Below are positions 53,446 to 61,914 of a stretch of DNA of 64,000 nt, in pieces (position 1 is the first letter of the stretch; the number at the start of each line of letters is the position of its first letter). The stretch comes from Cephaloticoccus primus (GTDB taxonomy: Bacteria > Verrucomicrobiota > Verrucomicrobiia > Opitutales > Opitutaceae). The stretch covers positions 44,643 through 108,642 of the forward strand of contig NZ_LSZQ01000011.1 in assembly GCF_001580015.1 (NCBI RefSeq), given 5' to 3'. The notes beneath the pieces were generated by a model. The model was not told the DNA's origin, made no database searches, and saw nothing but the letters and a program-made list of their open reading frames with translations. The position numbers and the translations under genes are program-made.

Positions 53446-56400
53446 TTACTCGACTCATCGGATTCTGCCTGGAGCGTGCGGCTCTGGTGTTCACTGCGCT
53501 TGCCGCGTTGGCGGCGAGCGGCGTTTACGCGTGGCGGCAGCTCGCCATCGAAGCCTATCCGGACATCGGCGACACGACGTCGCAGATCGTGACGCTCTAC
53601 CCGGGGCGAGCCGCCGAGGAGGTCGAGCAACAGGTCACGATCCCGCTGGAGCGCGAGCTGTTTGGCACGCCCGGGATGCACGTGATGCGTTCGCAGAGCG
53701 CGTTTGGGCTCTCGCTGATCACGGTCGTTTTTAAGGACGGCGTGGAGGACTACTTCGCGCGCGAGCGCTTGCGCGAGCAGATGAGCGCGGCAGAGCTGCC
53801 GGAGGGCGTGGAGGCGGAGCTCGACCCGCTGACTTCGCCCACCGGCGAGATTTTTCGCTACACGCTGGAGTCGCCGAGCCGCGATCCTTTTGAGCTCAAG
53901 GAGCTGCAAGACTGGGTGGTGAAGCCGCGCCTGCGGCAGGTGTTTGGCGTGGCGGAGGTGACGAGCTTCGGCGGCGAGCCCCGGCAGTTTCAGGTGATCG
54001 TCGATCCGCACGCGCTTCAATCGCTGGGGCTGACGGCGCGGCAGGTGGAGGCGGCGATTGTGGACAACAGCGGCTCGGCGGGCGGCAGCCTCATCGTGCG
54101 CGCCGAGCAAGGTTTCGTGGTGCGCGGGCTGGGGGCGATCCGCAGTTTGGAGGACTTGGGCGCAGTCGTCATCGAGTCGCGCGAGGGCGGCGTGCCGATC
54201 CTCGTGCGCGATGTCGCGGAGCTGCGTTTCGGCGGTCTGGAGCGCACAGGCGTGGTGGGGAAAAACGACGACGACGATGTGGTGATGGGGATCGTGGTCT
54301 TGCTAAAAGGGGAGAACCCTTCGCGCGTCTTGAGCGGGATTCACGCTGCGGTCGCCGAGCTGCACGCGCAACACTTGCCGGAGGATGTGCGGCTCGTGCC
54401 CTACCTTGACCGCAGCGACCTGGTCGATGCGACGCTGCGAACGGTAGCGCGTACCCTGCTCGAAGGCATGGGACTGGTGAGCGTGGTTTTGATCCTGTTC
54501 CTCGGCAGTGTGCGCGGGGCGGTACTTGTCGCGCTGACGATGCCCTTTGCGCTGCTGTTCGCGTTTCTGCTGATGCATTTCACGGCCGTTCCGGCAAACC
54601 TGCTTTCGCTCGGCGCGATTGACTTCGGCATCTTGGTAGATGGGGCGATTGTGTTGCTGGAGGTGGTGCTGCGGCGGCGGGAGCGCTCGACCACCGAGCT
54701 TACAATCGCGGACGCGCGCGCTGCGGCGCTGGAGGTTGCGCGGCCGATGGTGTTTTCCGCGCTGATCATCATGGCAGCTTACCTGCCGCTCTTCGCCTTC
54801 GAGCGCGTGGAGCAAAAGCTGTTTACGCCGATGGCCTTCACGGTCGGCTACGCCGTGTTGGGTGCCTTGGTGTTCGCACTAACAGCGGTGCCCGCGCTGG
54901 CGTTTCTGCTCTACCGCAGGCCGGGGCGGACGTTTCAAAATCCGGTCTTCCTGTGGCTGCGCGCGCTCTACGACCGTGTGCTGGTGAGGCTCACGGCGGC
55001 GCCGGGGCACGGCCTGATCCCGGGCGGAGCGGCGATTGTGGCGACTTGCGTGCTCGGGCTGAGCCTGGGCCGCAGCTTTCTGCCTTACCTGGATGAGGGC
55101 TCGCTGTGGCTTCAGATCTCGATGCCACCGGGGATCTCTCTAAACAAGGCGCAGGAAATCGCGGCGGAGTATCGCGCGGCTGTGCGCGAGTTTCCCGAAG
55201 TCTCCGACGTGGTCACGCAACTGGGCCGCAACGAAGACGGCACCGACCCATGGACGACCTCGCACATCGAGTCCTTCGTCGGGCTGCGGCCCTATCGCGA
55301 ATGGGGCGGCGACAAACAGGCACTGATTGCGCGCATGCAGGCGCGGCTGGACCGCGTGCCCGGGATCTCGGTGGGCTTTGCGCAGCCGATGATCGACGGC
55401 GTTAACGACAAGATCGCCGGGGCGCACAGCGAGCTGGTGGTAAAGGTCTTCGGAACCGATTTCGACGAGATGCGCCGGATCGCCGGGCAAGTGCGCGAGG
55501 TGCTCGCGGCTGTGCCGGGCGCGGTGGATGTGATGATCGACCAGGAGCCGCCGTTGCCACAGCTACGCATCGACTACGACCGCGAGGCCGCCGCACGACA
55601 CGGGATCACGGTCAGCGACATGGTGCACTTGATCGAGGGGCCCGTGGGCGGGCGCACGATTGCCCAGGTCTTCGAGGGCGACCGCGTCTACGATATCGCG
55701 CTGCGCTACCCGCTCGCATTTCGCAACAGCCCGGAGGTCTTGGGAAACCTGCTCGTGAGCGGGGAGTCAGCGCCTGCCGCAGTGCCGCTGGCGAGTGTGG
55801 CGCGGCTCTCGCTCGTTGCGGGCGAGAGCATGATCACGCGCGAGATGGGGCAGCGGCACTTGAGCGTGACGCTCAACCTGCGCGGGCGCGACCTGTCGTC
55901 GTTTCTCGCGGAGGCGCAGCGTGCGGTCGAGGCGCAGGTCGATTACGACCGCGGCCAGTACCGCCTCGCGTGGGGCGGCCTGTTTGAAAACCAGCAGCGC
56001 GCGCAAGGCCGGCTCGCCGTCGTTATCCCCGCCGCGCTGGGGCTGATTTTTATGCTGCTGTACCTCAACTTCGGGAAAGGGCGGCACGCGGCCTTGATCA
56101 TGCTGACGGTGCCGCTCGCGCTGCTCGGCGGCTTCGCGGCACTGCACCTGCGCGGGATGACGCTCAATGTGTCGAGCGCGGTGGGCTTTATCGCGCTGTT
56201 CGGCGTGGCCGTGCAAAACGGGGTGATCATGCTCGCCAACCTCAACCGCTGGCGTGAGCAGGTGCCGAGTGCGGAGGCGCAGTCACTCGCTGAGGCAGTG
56301 CGGCGTGGCGCGCGCGAGCGGCTGCGGCCGGTCCTGATGACGGCCACCGTGGCGACGCTCGGGCTGCTGCCCGCTGCGCTCGCCCGCGGGATCGGCAGCG

Positions 56401-57923
56401 ATGTGCAACGCCCGCTGGCAACGGTCGTGGTGGGCGGCCTCATCACGGCGACCTTTCTGACGCTGATCGTCCTGCCCGCGGCTTACTATGTGGTGGAGCG
56501 GCGCTGGGAAGCGGAGCCACGCACAGGGGGGCCGGTTAACTCGGGGAAAAAAGCAGCCGCCAAAAAATCGCGCGGCGGCCTGGCCGCTCTCCTGTTGTTT
56601 GTTGCGGGCGGCTTGGGCTTTTTTGCTGCGTCGCCCGTCGCACAGGCTGCGGACGCGAGAGGCGTCGCCCAAAGCGCAGAGCGGGCCCTATCGCACGACG
56701 CATTTTTGAGCGAGGTACTGGCCGCCAACCTCGATTACGCCGCCGAGCGTTACGAAGTGGATATGGCCCGGGCCGAGGCCGCCGCTGCGCGACTTTTGCC
56801 AAACCCCACGCTGGAATTATCCGCGGATCGTGACCGCACGTTTCGCAGAGTCTGGGCCAGCGATGAGGATGGGATTTCCGTGCCGCAGCGGATGCCACAG
56901 GCGCGCTCCATCGGGATTACGCAGACGCTTGAGCTCGGCGGCAAACGCCGCTGGCGCACGCGGGCGGCGCAGTCGGCCCACCGGGCGGCGGCAGCGAGCC
57001 TGGAGGATTTTCTCCTCCAGCTAAAACGTGAGGCCTCGACTGCCTTTATCGAGGCGCTCGCCGCACGGCACGAGCTTACCCAAAAACGCGAAGAGTCAGA
57101 GGCGCTCGAACAGTTTGCTGCGGCGCAGCGCGTGCGCGCCGAGCTCGGGGACTTGGCGGAGGTCGAGGCGCTCCAGGCGCAGACCGAGGCCCTGCAAGTG
57201 CGCGGTGAGCTGCGCCAGGCCGAGGCGGAGGCATGGGCTACCGGCGCGGAGCTCGCGGGCTTTCTGGGAAGCGAATCGGCCGCCGCGTGCATCCTGCCGC
57301 TCGGAGATTTGCGTGAAAGCCTGCATGCGGAGGAGCTGCCCAGCCTGGAGTCGCTGGTTGCGGCTGCGCTGTCGCGGCGGCCCGATCTCGTAGCTCTGCG
57401 GCATGCGCTTGAGCAGGCGCGCGGCGAGCTGGGGCTGGCGCGTGCGGAGCGCGTGCCGGATGTCGATTTGGGCGTGGCCTACACGCGCAACGCCGAGTCG
57501 CATAATATCGATGCGCCTTCGCCAAAGTTTAACCAAGTGGAGCTCAGCGTCTCACTGCCGTTGCCGCTCTGGAATCGCAACCAACACGATGTGCGGCGTG
57601 CTCGCTTTGCCGCGCAGCAAGCCGAGCGGCGGCTCTCCGCTGCGGAGCTCAAGGCCGAGATCGCCGTGCGCACAGCCCACGCGCAATACGAAGCCGCGCG
57701 CGAGCAGGTGGCCGCCTACGAGCGCGACCTGTTGCGCACGGCTGAAGCCGTGCTCGCGGCCCGCCGCTACAGCTACGAACGCGGCGAGAGCGCGCTCCTC
57801 GAATTCCTCGACGCCCAGCGCACACACAGCGAGGTGCGCGAGGGCTACCGTGCCGCCCTGACCGAAGCCGCCAAAGCCCGACTCGTGTTGGAGAACGCTG
57901 CGGGCGGTCTCCAGCGTCACTGA
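53442..57923 (+). CDS. Heavy-metal RND pump (CusA/CzcA) fused to a TolC-like outer-membrane channel
   Basis: 1493 aa in one uninterrupted frame. Residues 1 to about 1025 are a complete HME-RND pump with N-terminal AYPDIGDTTSQIVTLYPGRA and the transmembrane-4 proton-relay motif AIDFGILVDGAIVLLE, which is of the metal-efflux type. Residues about 1030-1043 are Lys-rich (KKAAAKKSR), then a hydrophobic stretch ending SPVAQA-AD (about 1045-1068), a textbook signal peptide. Residues about 1075-1493 are a TolC/CusC-type outer-membrane factor (LPNPTLEL, ITQTLELGGKRR, EYNRNQHDVRRA-like LWNRNQHDVRRARF). The substrate is likely a divalent or monovalent heavy-metal ion. Confidence 0.9.
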   Translation: MITRLIGFCLERAALVFTALAALAASGVYAWRQLAIEAYPDIGDTTSQIVTLYPGRAAEEVEQQVTIPLERELFGTPGMHVMRSQSAFGLSLITVVFKDGVEDYFARERLREQMSAAELPEGVEAELDPLTSPTGEIFRYTLESPSRDPFELKELQDWVVKPRLRQVFGVAEVTSFGGEPRQFQVIVDPHALQSLGLTARQVEAAIVDNSGSAGGSLIVRAEQGFVVRGLGAIRSLEDLGAVVIESREGGVPILVRDVAELRFGGLERTGVVGKNDDDDVVMGIVVLLKGENPSRVLSGIHAAVAELHAQHLPEDVRLVPYLDRSDLVDATLRTVARTLLEGMGLVSVVLILFLGSVRGAVLVALTMPFALLFAFLLMHFTAVPANLLSLGAIDFGILVDGAIVLLEVVLRRRERSTTELTIADARAAALEVARPMVFSALIIMAAYLPLFAFERVEQKLFTPMAFTVGYAVLGALVFALTAVPALAFLLYRRPGRTFQNPVFLWLRALYDRVLVRLTAAPGHGLIPGGAAIVATCVLGLSLGRSFLPYLDEGSLWLQISMPPGISLNKAQEIAAEYRAAVREFPEVSDVVTQLGRNEDGTDPWTTSHIESFVGLRPYREWGGDKQALIARMQARLDRVPGISVGFAQPMIDGVNDKIAGAHSELVVKVFGTDFDEMRRIAGQVREVLAAVPGAVDVMIDQEPPLPQLRIDYDREAAARHGITVSDMVHLIEGPVGGRTIAQVFEGDRVYDIALRYPLAFRNSPEVLGNLLVSGESAPAAVPLASVARLSLVAGESMITREMGQRHLSVTLNLRGRDLSSFLAEAQRAVEAQVDYDRGQYRLAWGGLFENQQRAQGRLAVVIPAALGLIFMLLYLNFGKGRHAALIMLTVPLALLGGFAALHLRGMTLNVSSAVGFIALFGVAVQNGVIMLANLNRWREQVPSAEAQSLAEAVRRGARERLRPVLMTATVATLGLLPAALARGIGSDVQRPLATVVVGGLITATFLTLIVLPAAYYVVERRWEAEPRTGGPVNSGKKAAAKKSRGGLAALLLFVAGGLGFFAASPVAQAADARGVAQSAERALSHDAFLSEVLAANLDYAAERYEVDMARAEAAAARLLPNPTLELSADRDRTFRRVWASDEDGISVPQRMPQARSIGITQTLELGGKRRWRTRAAQSAHRAAAASLEDFLLQLKREASTAFIEALAARHELTQKREESEALEQFAAAQRVRAELGDLAEVEALQAQTEALQVRGELRQAEAEAWATGAELAGFLGSESAAACILPLGDLRESLHAEELPSLESLVAAALSRRPDLVALRHALEQARGELGLARAERVPDVDLGVAYTRNAESHNIDAPSPKFNQVELSVSLPLPLWNRNQHDVRRARFAAQQAERRLSAAELKAEIAVRTAHAQYEAAREQVAAYERDLLRTAEAVLAARRYSYERGESALLEFLDAQRTHSEVREGYRAALTEAAKARLVLENAAGGLQRH

Positions 57924-57926
57924 GTG

Positions 57927-58242
57927 CCACTGCGCGTGGGGCGGTGGCGGGTCGCCACTTCCATTCAATTTGGGAATCGGCCTCGTCGCTACGCGACGAA
58001 GCGCGATTCCCAAATTTAACGGGCCATCCCCCTGTCGCGTTGCGACAGGGGGTGAGGCAACCAAATGCGGATGGAGCGGTAACCCGTGTGGGCGCGCCGG
58101 AAAAGTTTACGGGTTAAATCTTCGGCCCGACCGGAGGTCGGGCATTTCCTTATTTGGTCGCTTGTGCGTCCGTGCATCAGCACGACGCACAAGCGACCAA
58201 ATCAATGGGAGCAGGCACTGCCTGCCGCCCCACGCGTAGTGG
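57927..58242. repeat. Palindromic mosaic element, copy E, with altered arms
   Basis: 316-bp element between the convergent RND and metE genes. Terminal repeats CCACTGCGCGTGGGGCGG (57927-57944) and complement (58225-58242) match at 17 of 18. H1 has outer arms AATTTGGGAATCG (57967-57979 and 58004-58016). H2 is CCCCCTGTCGC/GCGACAGGGGG near 58029-58052. A spacer hairpin has arms AACCCGT/ACGGGTT (about 58080-58117), and H3 is CCCGACC/GGTCGGG. H4 has entirely different arms, ATTTGGTCGCTTGTGCGTC (58152-58170 and 58184-58202). The gap (57924-58261) has no gene. Confidence 0.9.
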
Positions 58243-58261
58243 GGCTCTGGTGAGTGTGCGC

Positions 58262-60703
58262 TTACTTGTTGCCGAGTTCGGCGCGGATCTGGCGTGCGGC
58301 CTCGACCATGTTGGCGAGTGCGGGCCGGACCTCGGCCCAGCCGCGGGTTTTGAGTCCGCAGTCGGGGTTCACCCAGAGGTTTTCTAGCGGGATGACCTGG
58401 GCGGCCTTGTGCATGAGTGCGACCATTTCCTCGACGGGCGGGATGCGCGGCGAGTGGATGTCGTAGACGCCCGGGCCGATCTCGTTGGGGTACTTGAAGT
58501 CCACGAAGGCACCGAGCAGCTCCATGTTGGAGCGCGAGGTTTCGATCGTGATGACGTCGGCATCCATGGCGGCGATCGAGTCGATGATGTCGTTAAACTC
58601 CGAGTAGCACATGTGCGTGTGGATCTGGGTGTCGTCGCGCACGCCGGCGGCGCTGAGCCGGAAGGCGTTGACGGCCCAGTCGAGGTAGTATGCCCAGTCG
58701 GCGCGGCGCAGCGGCAGGCCCTCGCGGAAGGCGGGCTCGTCGATCTGGATGGCGGCGATGCCGGCGGCTTCGAGGTCGAGGACTTCGTCGCGCAGCGCGA
58801 TTGCGATTTCAAAAGTGGTGTCGCGGCGCGGCTGATCGTCGCGGACGAAGCTCCACTGGAGCACGGTCACCGGGCCGGTGAGCATGCCCTTCATGGGCCG
58901 CTTGGTGAGCGACTGGGCAAAGGACGACCAGCGCACGGTCATGGGCTTGGGGCGGGCGACGTCGCCAAAGATGATCGGCGGCTTCACGTAGCGGGAGCCG
59001 TAGCTTTGCACCCAGCCGTGCTCGGTGAAGGCGAAGCCATCGAGCTGCTCGCCGAAGTACTCGACCATGTCGTTGCGCTCGTATTCGCCGTGCACGAGCA
59101 TGTCGATGCCGACTTCCTCCTGGAAACGCACGCAGGCGACCGTCTCGGCTTCGATGAACTTTTCGTACTCGGCGGTGCTGAGCTCGCCGCGCTTGTGCTT
59201 GAGGCGTGCGGCACGGATCTCCGGCGTCTGCGGGAAGGAGCCGATGGAGGTTGTGGGAAAGTCGGGCAGGTCGAGCCGGCCTGCTGCGCCGCTCCCGCCG
59301 CGCTGGGCGATCCGGCGCGCGGGGTAGGGCGAGCTGCGGTCGAAATCGCTGGGCGCGATTTTTGCCACGCGGGCCTTCACTTCGGGGCGGTGGATGCGCG
59401 GGCTTTTGCGGCGCGACTCTGCGGCGGCGGCATTGGCGGCGAGGGCGGCAGCGATCTCGGGCGAGGGCGCGCCTGTGGCGGCGAGCGCGTCGCGCAGGGT
59501 GGCGACTTCGCTGAGCTTTTCTTCGGCGTAGGCGAGCCAGCCCTTGAACTCGGCGTCGAGTTTTTGCTCGTTGCGCAGGGTTACGGGCACGTGTTGCAGC
59601 GAGCAGGAGGGAGCGAAGAGCAGCCGCCCGGTGCCGAGCTTGGCGAGCGCGTCCTGCAGGCGCGGGAGCTGCGCGGCGAAGTCGCTTTTCCAGATGTTGC
59701 GCCCATCGACGAGGCCGAGGGAGAGCGCCTTGTCGGCGGGCAGCTCGTTTACGATGCGGGTGATTTCCTCGGAGTCGCCGCGTGTGGCGTCGATGTGGAG
59801 CGCCGCGACGGGGAGCGCGAGGTAGGTCGCGAGGTTTTCGCGCAGCGGGCCGAAGTAGGTGGCGACGAGCAGCTTTAGCTGCGGTGCTGCGGCGGCGAGT
59901 GTGGCATAGGCGGTGCTGAGCGCGCGGCGTTCTTCGTCATTGAGGTCGAGCGCGCCGATCGGCTCGTCGAGCTGCACCCACTCGGCGCCGAGTGCGGCGA
60001 GTTTTTGCAGCACTTGCACGTAGACGGGCAGGAGCCGCTCGAGCAGCTCGAAGCGATTGAAGCCCGGGTTTTTCGAGTCCTGGACTTTGCCGAGCTTCAG
60101 ATAGCTGACCGGGCCGGTGAGCACGGGCTTGGTGCGGATGCCGAGCGCGAGCGCTTCGGAGAATTCGTCGAAAATCTTGGTCGCCGAGAGCGCAAACTGC
60201 GTGTCGGCGCGAAACTCGGGGACGATGTAGTGGTAGTTCGTGTCGAACCACTTCGTCATCTCGCTGGCGTAGGTGGCGGGGGAGCTGCCTTTTTCGTCGT
60301 TTTTGCAACCGCACTCGGAGCCTTTTTCATCCGCGCTGCCGCTGCGGCGCACACCGCGGGCGATGGCGAAGCGCGTGTCGAGGTCGACCTGGCCGCCGAG
60401 TTTCCAGCCGAAGCGCGGAGGCACGTTGCCTACCAGGCAGGTGGTATCGAGGACCTGGTCGTAAAAGGTGAAGTCGCCCGAGGGGATCAGGTCGATTCCG
60501 GCGCGGCGCTGGGTCTCCCAGTTCTGGCGGCGCAGCTCGGCGCCGACTTGCTCCAGCTCGGCGCGGCTGAGCTTTCCGGCCCAGTACGCTTCGGTGGCTT
60601 TCTTGAGCTCCCGCTTTTCGCCGATGCGCGGGTAGCCGAGGTTGTGGGTGAGGGGGCGGGCTGATGCGGCGGCCGCAGCGGTCGAGTTTGAGTTCGTTGT
60701 CAT
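58262..60703 (-). CDS. metE: Cobalamin-independent methionine synthase
   Basis: 813 aa. Transfers a methyl group from methyltetrahydropteroyl-glutamate to homocysteine. The N-terminal half begins [17 protein letters not shown]; the C-terminal half begins [14 protein letters not shown]. The zinc ligands lie in HMCYSEF and [11 protein letters not shown], with the family [13 protein letters not shown]. About 25 extra residues (nt about 60282-60345) with a duplicated DEKGS and the CGC motif interrupt the N-terminal half before the conserved [15 protein letters not shown]. Its 3' end faces the RND gene across element E. No cobalamin or SAM riboswitch is visible in the 130-base upstream gap. Confidence 0.95.
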   Translation of the reverse strand: MTTNSNSTAAAAASARPLTHNLGYPRIGEKRELKKATEAYWAGKLSRAELEQVGAELRRQNWETQRRAGIDLIPSGDFTFYDQVLDTTCLVGNVPPRFGWKLGGQVDLDTRFAIARGVRRSGSADEKGSECGCKNDEKGSSPATYASEMTKWFDTNYHYIVPEFRADTQFALSATKIFDEFSEALALGIRTKPVLTGPVSYLKLGKVQDSKNPGFNRFELLERLLPVYVQVLQKLAALGAEWVQLDEPIGALDLNDEERRALSTAYATLAAAAPQLKLLVATYFGPLRENLATYLALPVAALHIDATRGDSEEITRIVNELPADKALSLGLVDGRNIWKSDFAAQLPRLQDALAKLGTGRLLFAPSCSLQHVPVTLRNEQKLDAEFKGWLAYAEEKLSEVATLRDALAATGAPSPEIAAALAANAAAAESRRKSPRIHRPEVKARVAKIAPSDFDRSSPYPARRIAQRGGSGAAGRLDLPDFPTTSIGSFPQTPEIRAARLKHKRGELSTAEYEKFIEAETVACVRFQEEVGIDMLVHGEYERNDMVEYFGEQLDGFAFTEHGWVQSYGSRYVKPPIIFGDVARPKPMTVRWSSFAQSLTKRPMKGMLTGPVTVLQWSFVRDDQPRRDTTFEIAIALRDEVLDLEAAGIAAIQIDEPAFREGLPLRRADWAYYLDWAVNAFRLSAAGVRDDTQIHTHMCYSEFNDIIDSIAAMDADVITIETSRSNMELLGAFVDFKYPNEIGPGVYDIHSPRIPPVEEMVALMHKAAQVIPLENLWVNPDCGLKTRGWAEVRPALANMVEAARQIRAELGNK

Positions 60704-60833
60704 TGTTGAAAAGCGGGCCGTAGTCGAAACGGGGTCTCGATTATGTCAATCATCATATATGTAATAAATGATGGATATTACTTATTTCCTGAGCTCGTCC
60801 CGCGCTCGGCGATCCGCTAGCCCTGCCTGCCCT

Positions 60834-61220
60834 ATGGTAACCAAACTGCTGCACACGCGGATGCGCGTTAACGATCTTGAGGCGACGCTGAAGTTTTACG
60901 TGGAGGCGCTGGGGCTGACTGTTTCGCGGCGCATTACTTCGCCGCGCGGCGCCCAGCTCGCGTTTCTGGCGACGCCCAACAGCGAGGAGGAGATCGAGAT
61001 CTGCCAGATGCCGACGGGCGCGGCCGATCCGGTCGTCGTGCAGCCCGACCTGGTGCACCTCGCCTTTCAAGTGGAGGACATGGCTGCGTTTGAGGCCGGG
61101 CTGAAATCGCGCGGCTACGCGCTGAGCGACGGGCCCACGCGCACGAGCAGTGGCTCGGTGATCGCCTTTGTCGACGCGCCGGAGGGCTACGAGGTCGAGC
61201 TCATCCAGAAGGAGGCCTAA
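60834..61220 (+). CDS. Lactoylglutathione lyase / VOC-family protein
   Basis: 128 aa from ATG 60834. Glyoxalase I fold of two beta-alpha-beta-beta-beta units with the metal ligands His (LLHTRMRVNDLEATLKFY), Glu (EEEIEI), His (LVHLAFQVEDM) and Glu (GYEVELIQ). These would detoxify methylglyoxal as its glutathione hemithioacetal. The VOC superfamily has many substrates, so GloA is likely but not certain. An upstream in-frame ATG at 60768 would add 22 unconserved residues. Divergent from metE. Confidence 0.85.
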   Translation: MVTKLLHTRMRVNDLEATLKFYVEALGLTVSRRITSPRGAQLAFLATPNSEEEIEICQMPTGAADPVVVQPDLVHLAFQVEDMAAFEAGLKSRGYALSDGPTRTSSGSVIAFVDAPEGYEVELIQKEA

Positions 61221-61230
61221 GGCCCTTTTA

Positions 61231-61260
61231 TTGAGCGGCGCACTCGCTGGTGCGCTGTCG
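61231..61260. repeat. Small palindrome unit downstream of the VOC gene
   Basis: GGCGCA-CTCGCTGG-TGCGCT (61237-61256) followed by GTC. It has the same fixed loop as units at 22.16, 29.98 and 52.03 kb, preceded by TTTTATTG. Confidence 0.6.
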
Positions 61261-61281
61261 CGCGAGCGTGAATGGAGGCGC

Positions 61282-61827
61282 TCACCGAGTTCGCCAGAGG
61301 AAGCTTGATTTGCTCAGGAGCTCGCGGCCCTGCGCGTCGAGGAGCCGCAGCCGCCACGCGACGGGCTGGGTGTCTTCGGGCGACTTGCCGTCCCAGCCTG
61401 TCCAGTCGCTGCCAGTGAGGCCGAGATTGTAGGCGTGGCTGCCCGCGGTGAGCGTTGCGGCGAAGGTGTAGGTCTTGGCGTGCGGTGAGTCGGGCCGGAT
61501 GACTTGTAGCTCAAAACGGACATCGGCCCACTCCGCCCCCGGGTTTTTGATCCGCGTTAAAAAATAAAAGCCGCCGCGCTCGCTGGGCTGGCTGCGGAGG
61601 ATCGTCTGGCCGCTGCGGTTTTCGCCGCCACCGAAATATTCGGACAGGCGCAGAAACGAGTCCGCACTGCGCCAGCCAGGCCAGATGCGCACGAGCTCAA
61701 GTGCTGCCCGCTCGGTGGCCGTGGCATCCGCGCCGGTAGTCGGATCTGTGGCGGCGGCGCAAGGGCGCAGGGATAGGGTCGGGAGGGCGAGTGTCGCGAG
61801 GAAGAGTAGGGCAGTGGCGGTGCGCAT
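61282..61827 (-). CDS. Small secreted protein of unknown function
   Basis: 181 aa with a signal peptide (LLFLATLALPTLSLRPCAAA, about 7-26). The mature part is beta-rich: RIWPGWRSADSFLRLSEYFGG, GFYFLTRIKNPGAEWADVRF, AGSHAYNLGLTGSDW and PVAWRLRLLDAQGRELLSK. This suggests a periplasmic domain. I recognise no family. Confidence 0.75.
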   Translation of the reverse strand: MRTATALLFLATLALPTLSLRPCAAATDPTTGADATATERAALELVRIWPGWRSADSFLRLSEYFGGGENRSGQTILRSQPSERGGFYFLTRIKNPGAEWADVRFELQVIRPDSPHAKTYTFAATLTAGSHAYNLGLTGSDWTGWDGKSPEDTQPVAWRLRLLDAQGRELLSKSSFLWRTR

Positions 61828-61914
61828 GACTGTTTTTCGAAAAAAGGCGGGCGGGAAGGCGGCAGGAGTCGGGAGGGCGAATGGCTGGTGAGGGGGGCGA
61901 ATCGAAGCGCAGAG

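Noticed and set aside
60704..60833. Cobalamin or SAM riboswitch upstream of metE
   Set aside because: The gap is only 130 bases with a divergent gene, and no riboswitch core motifs are visible.
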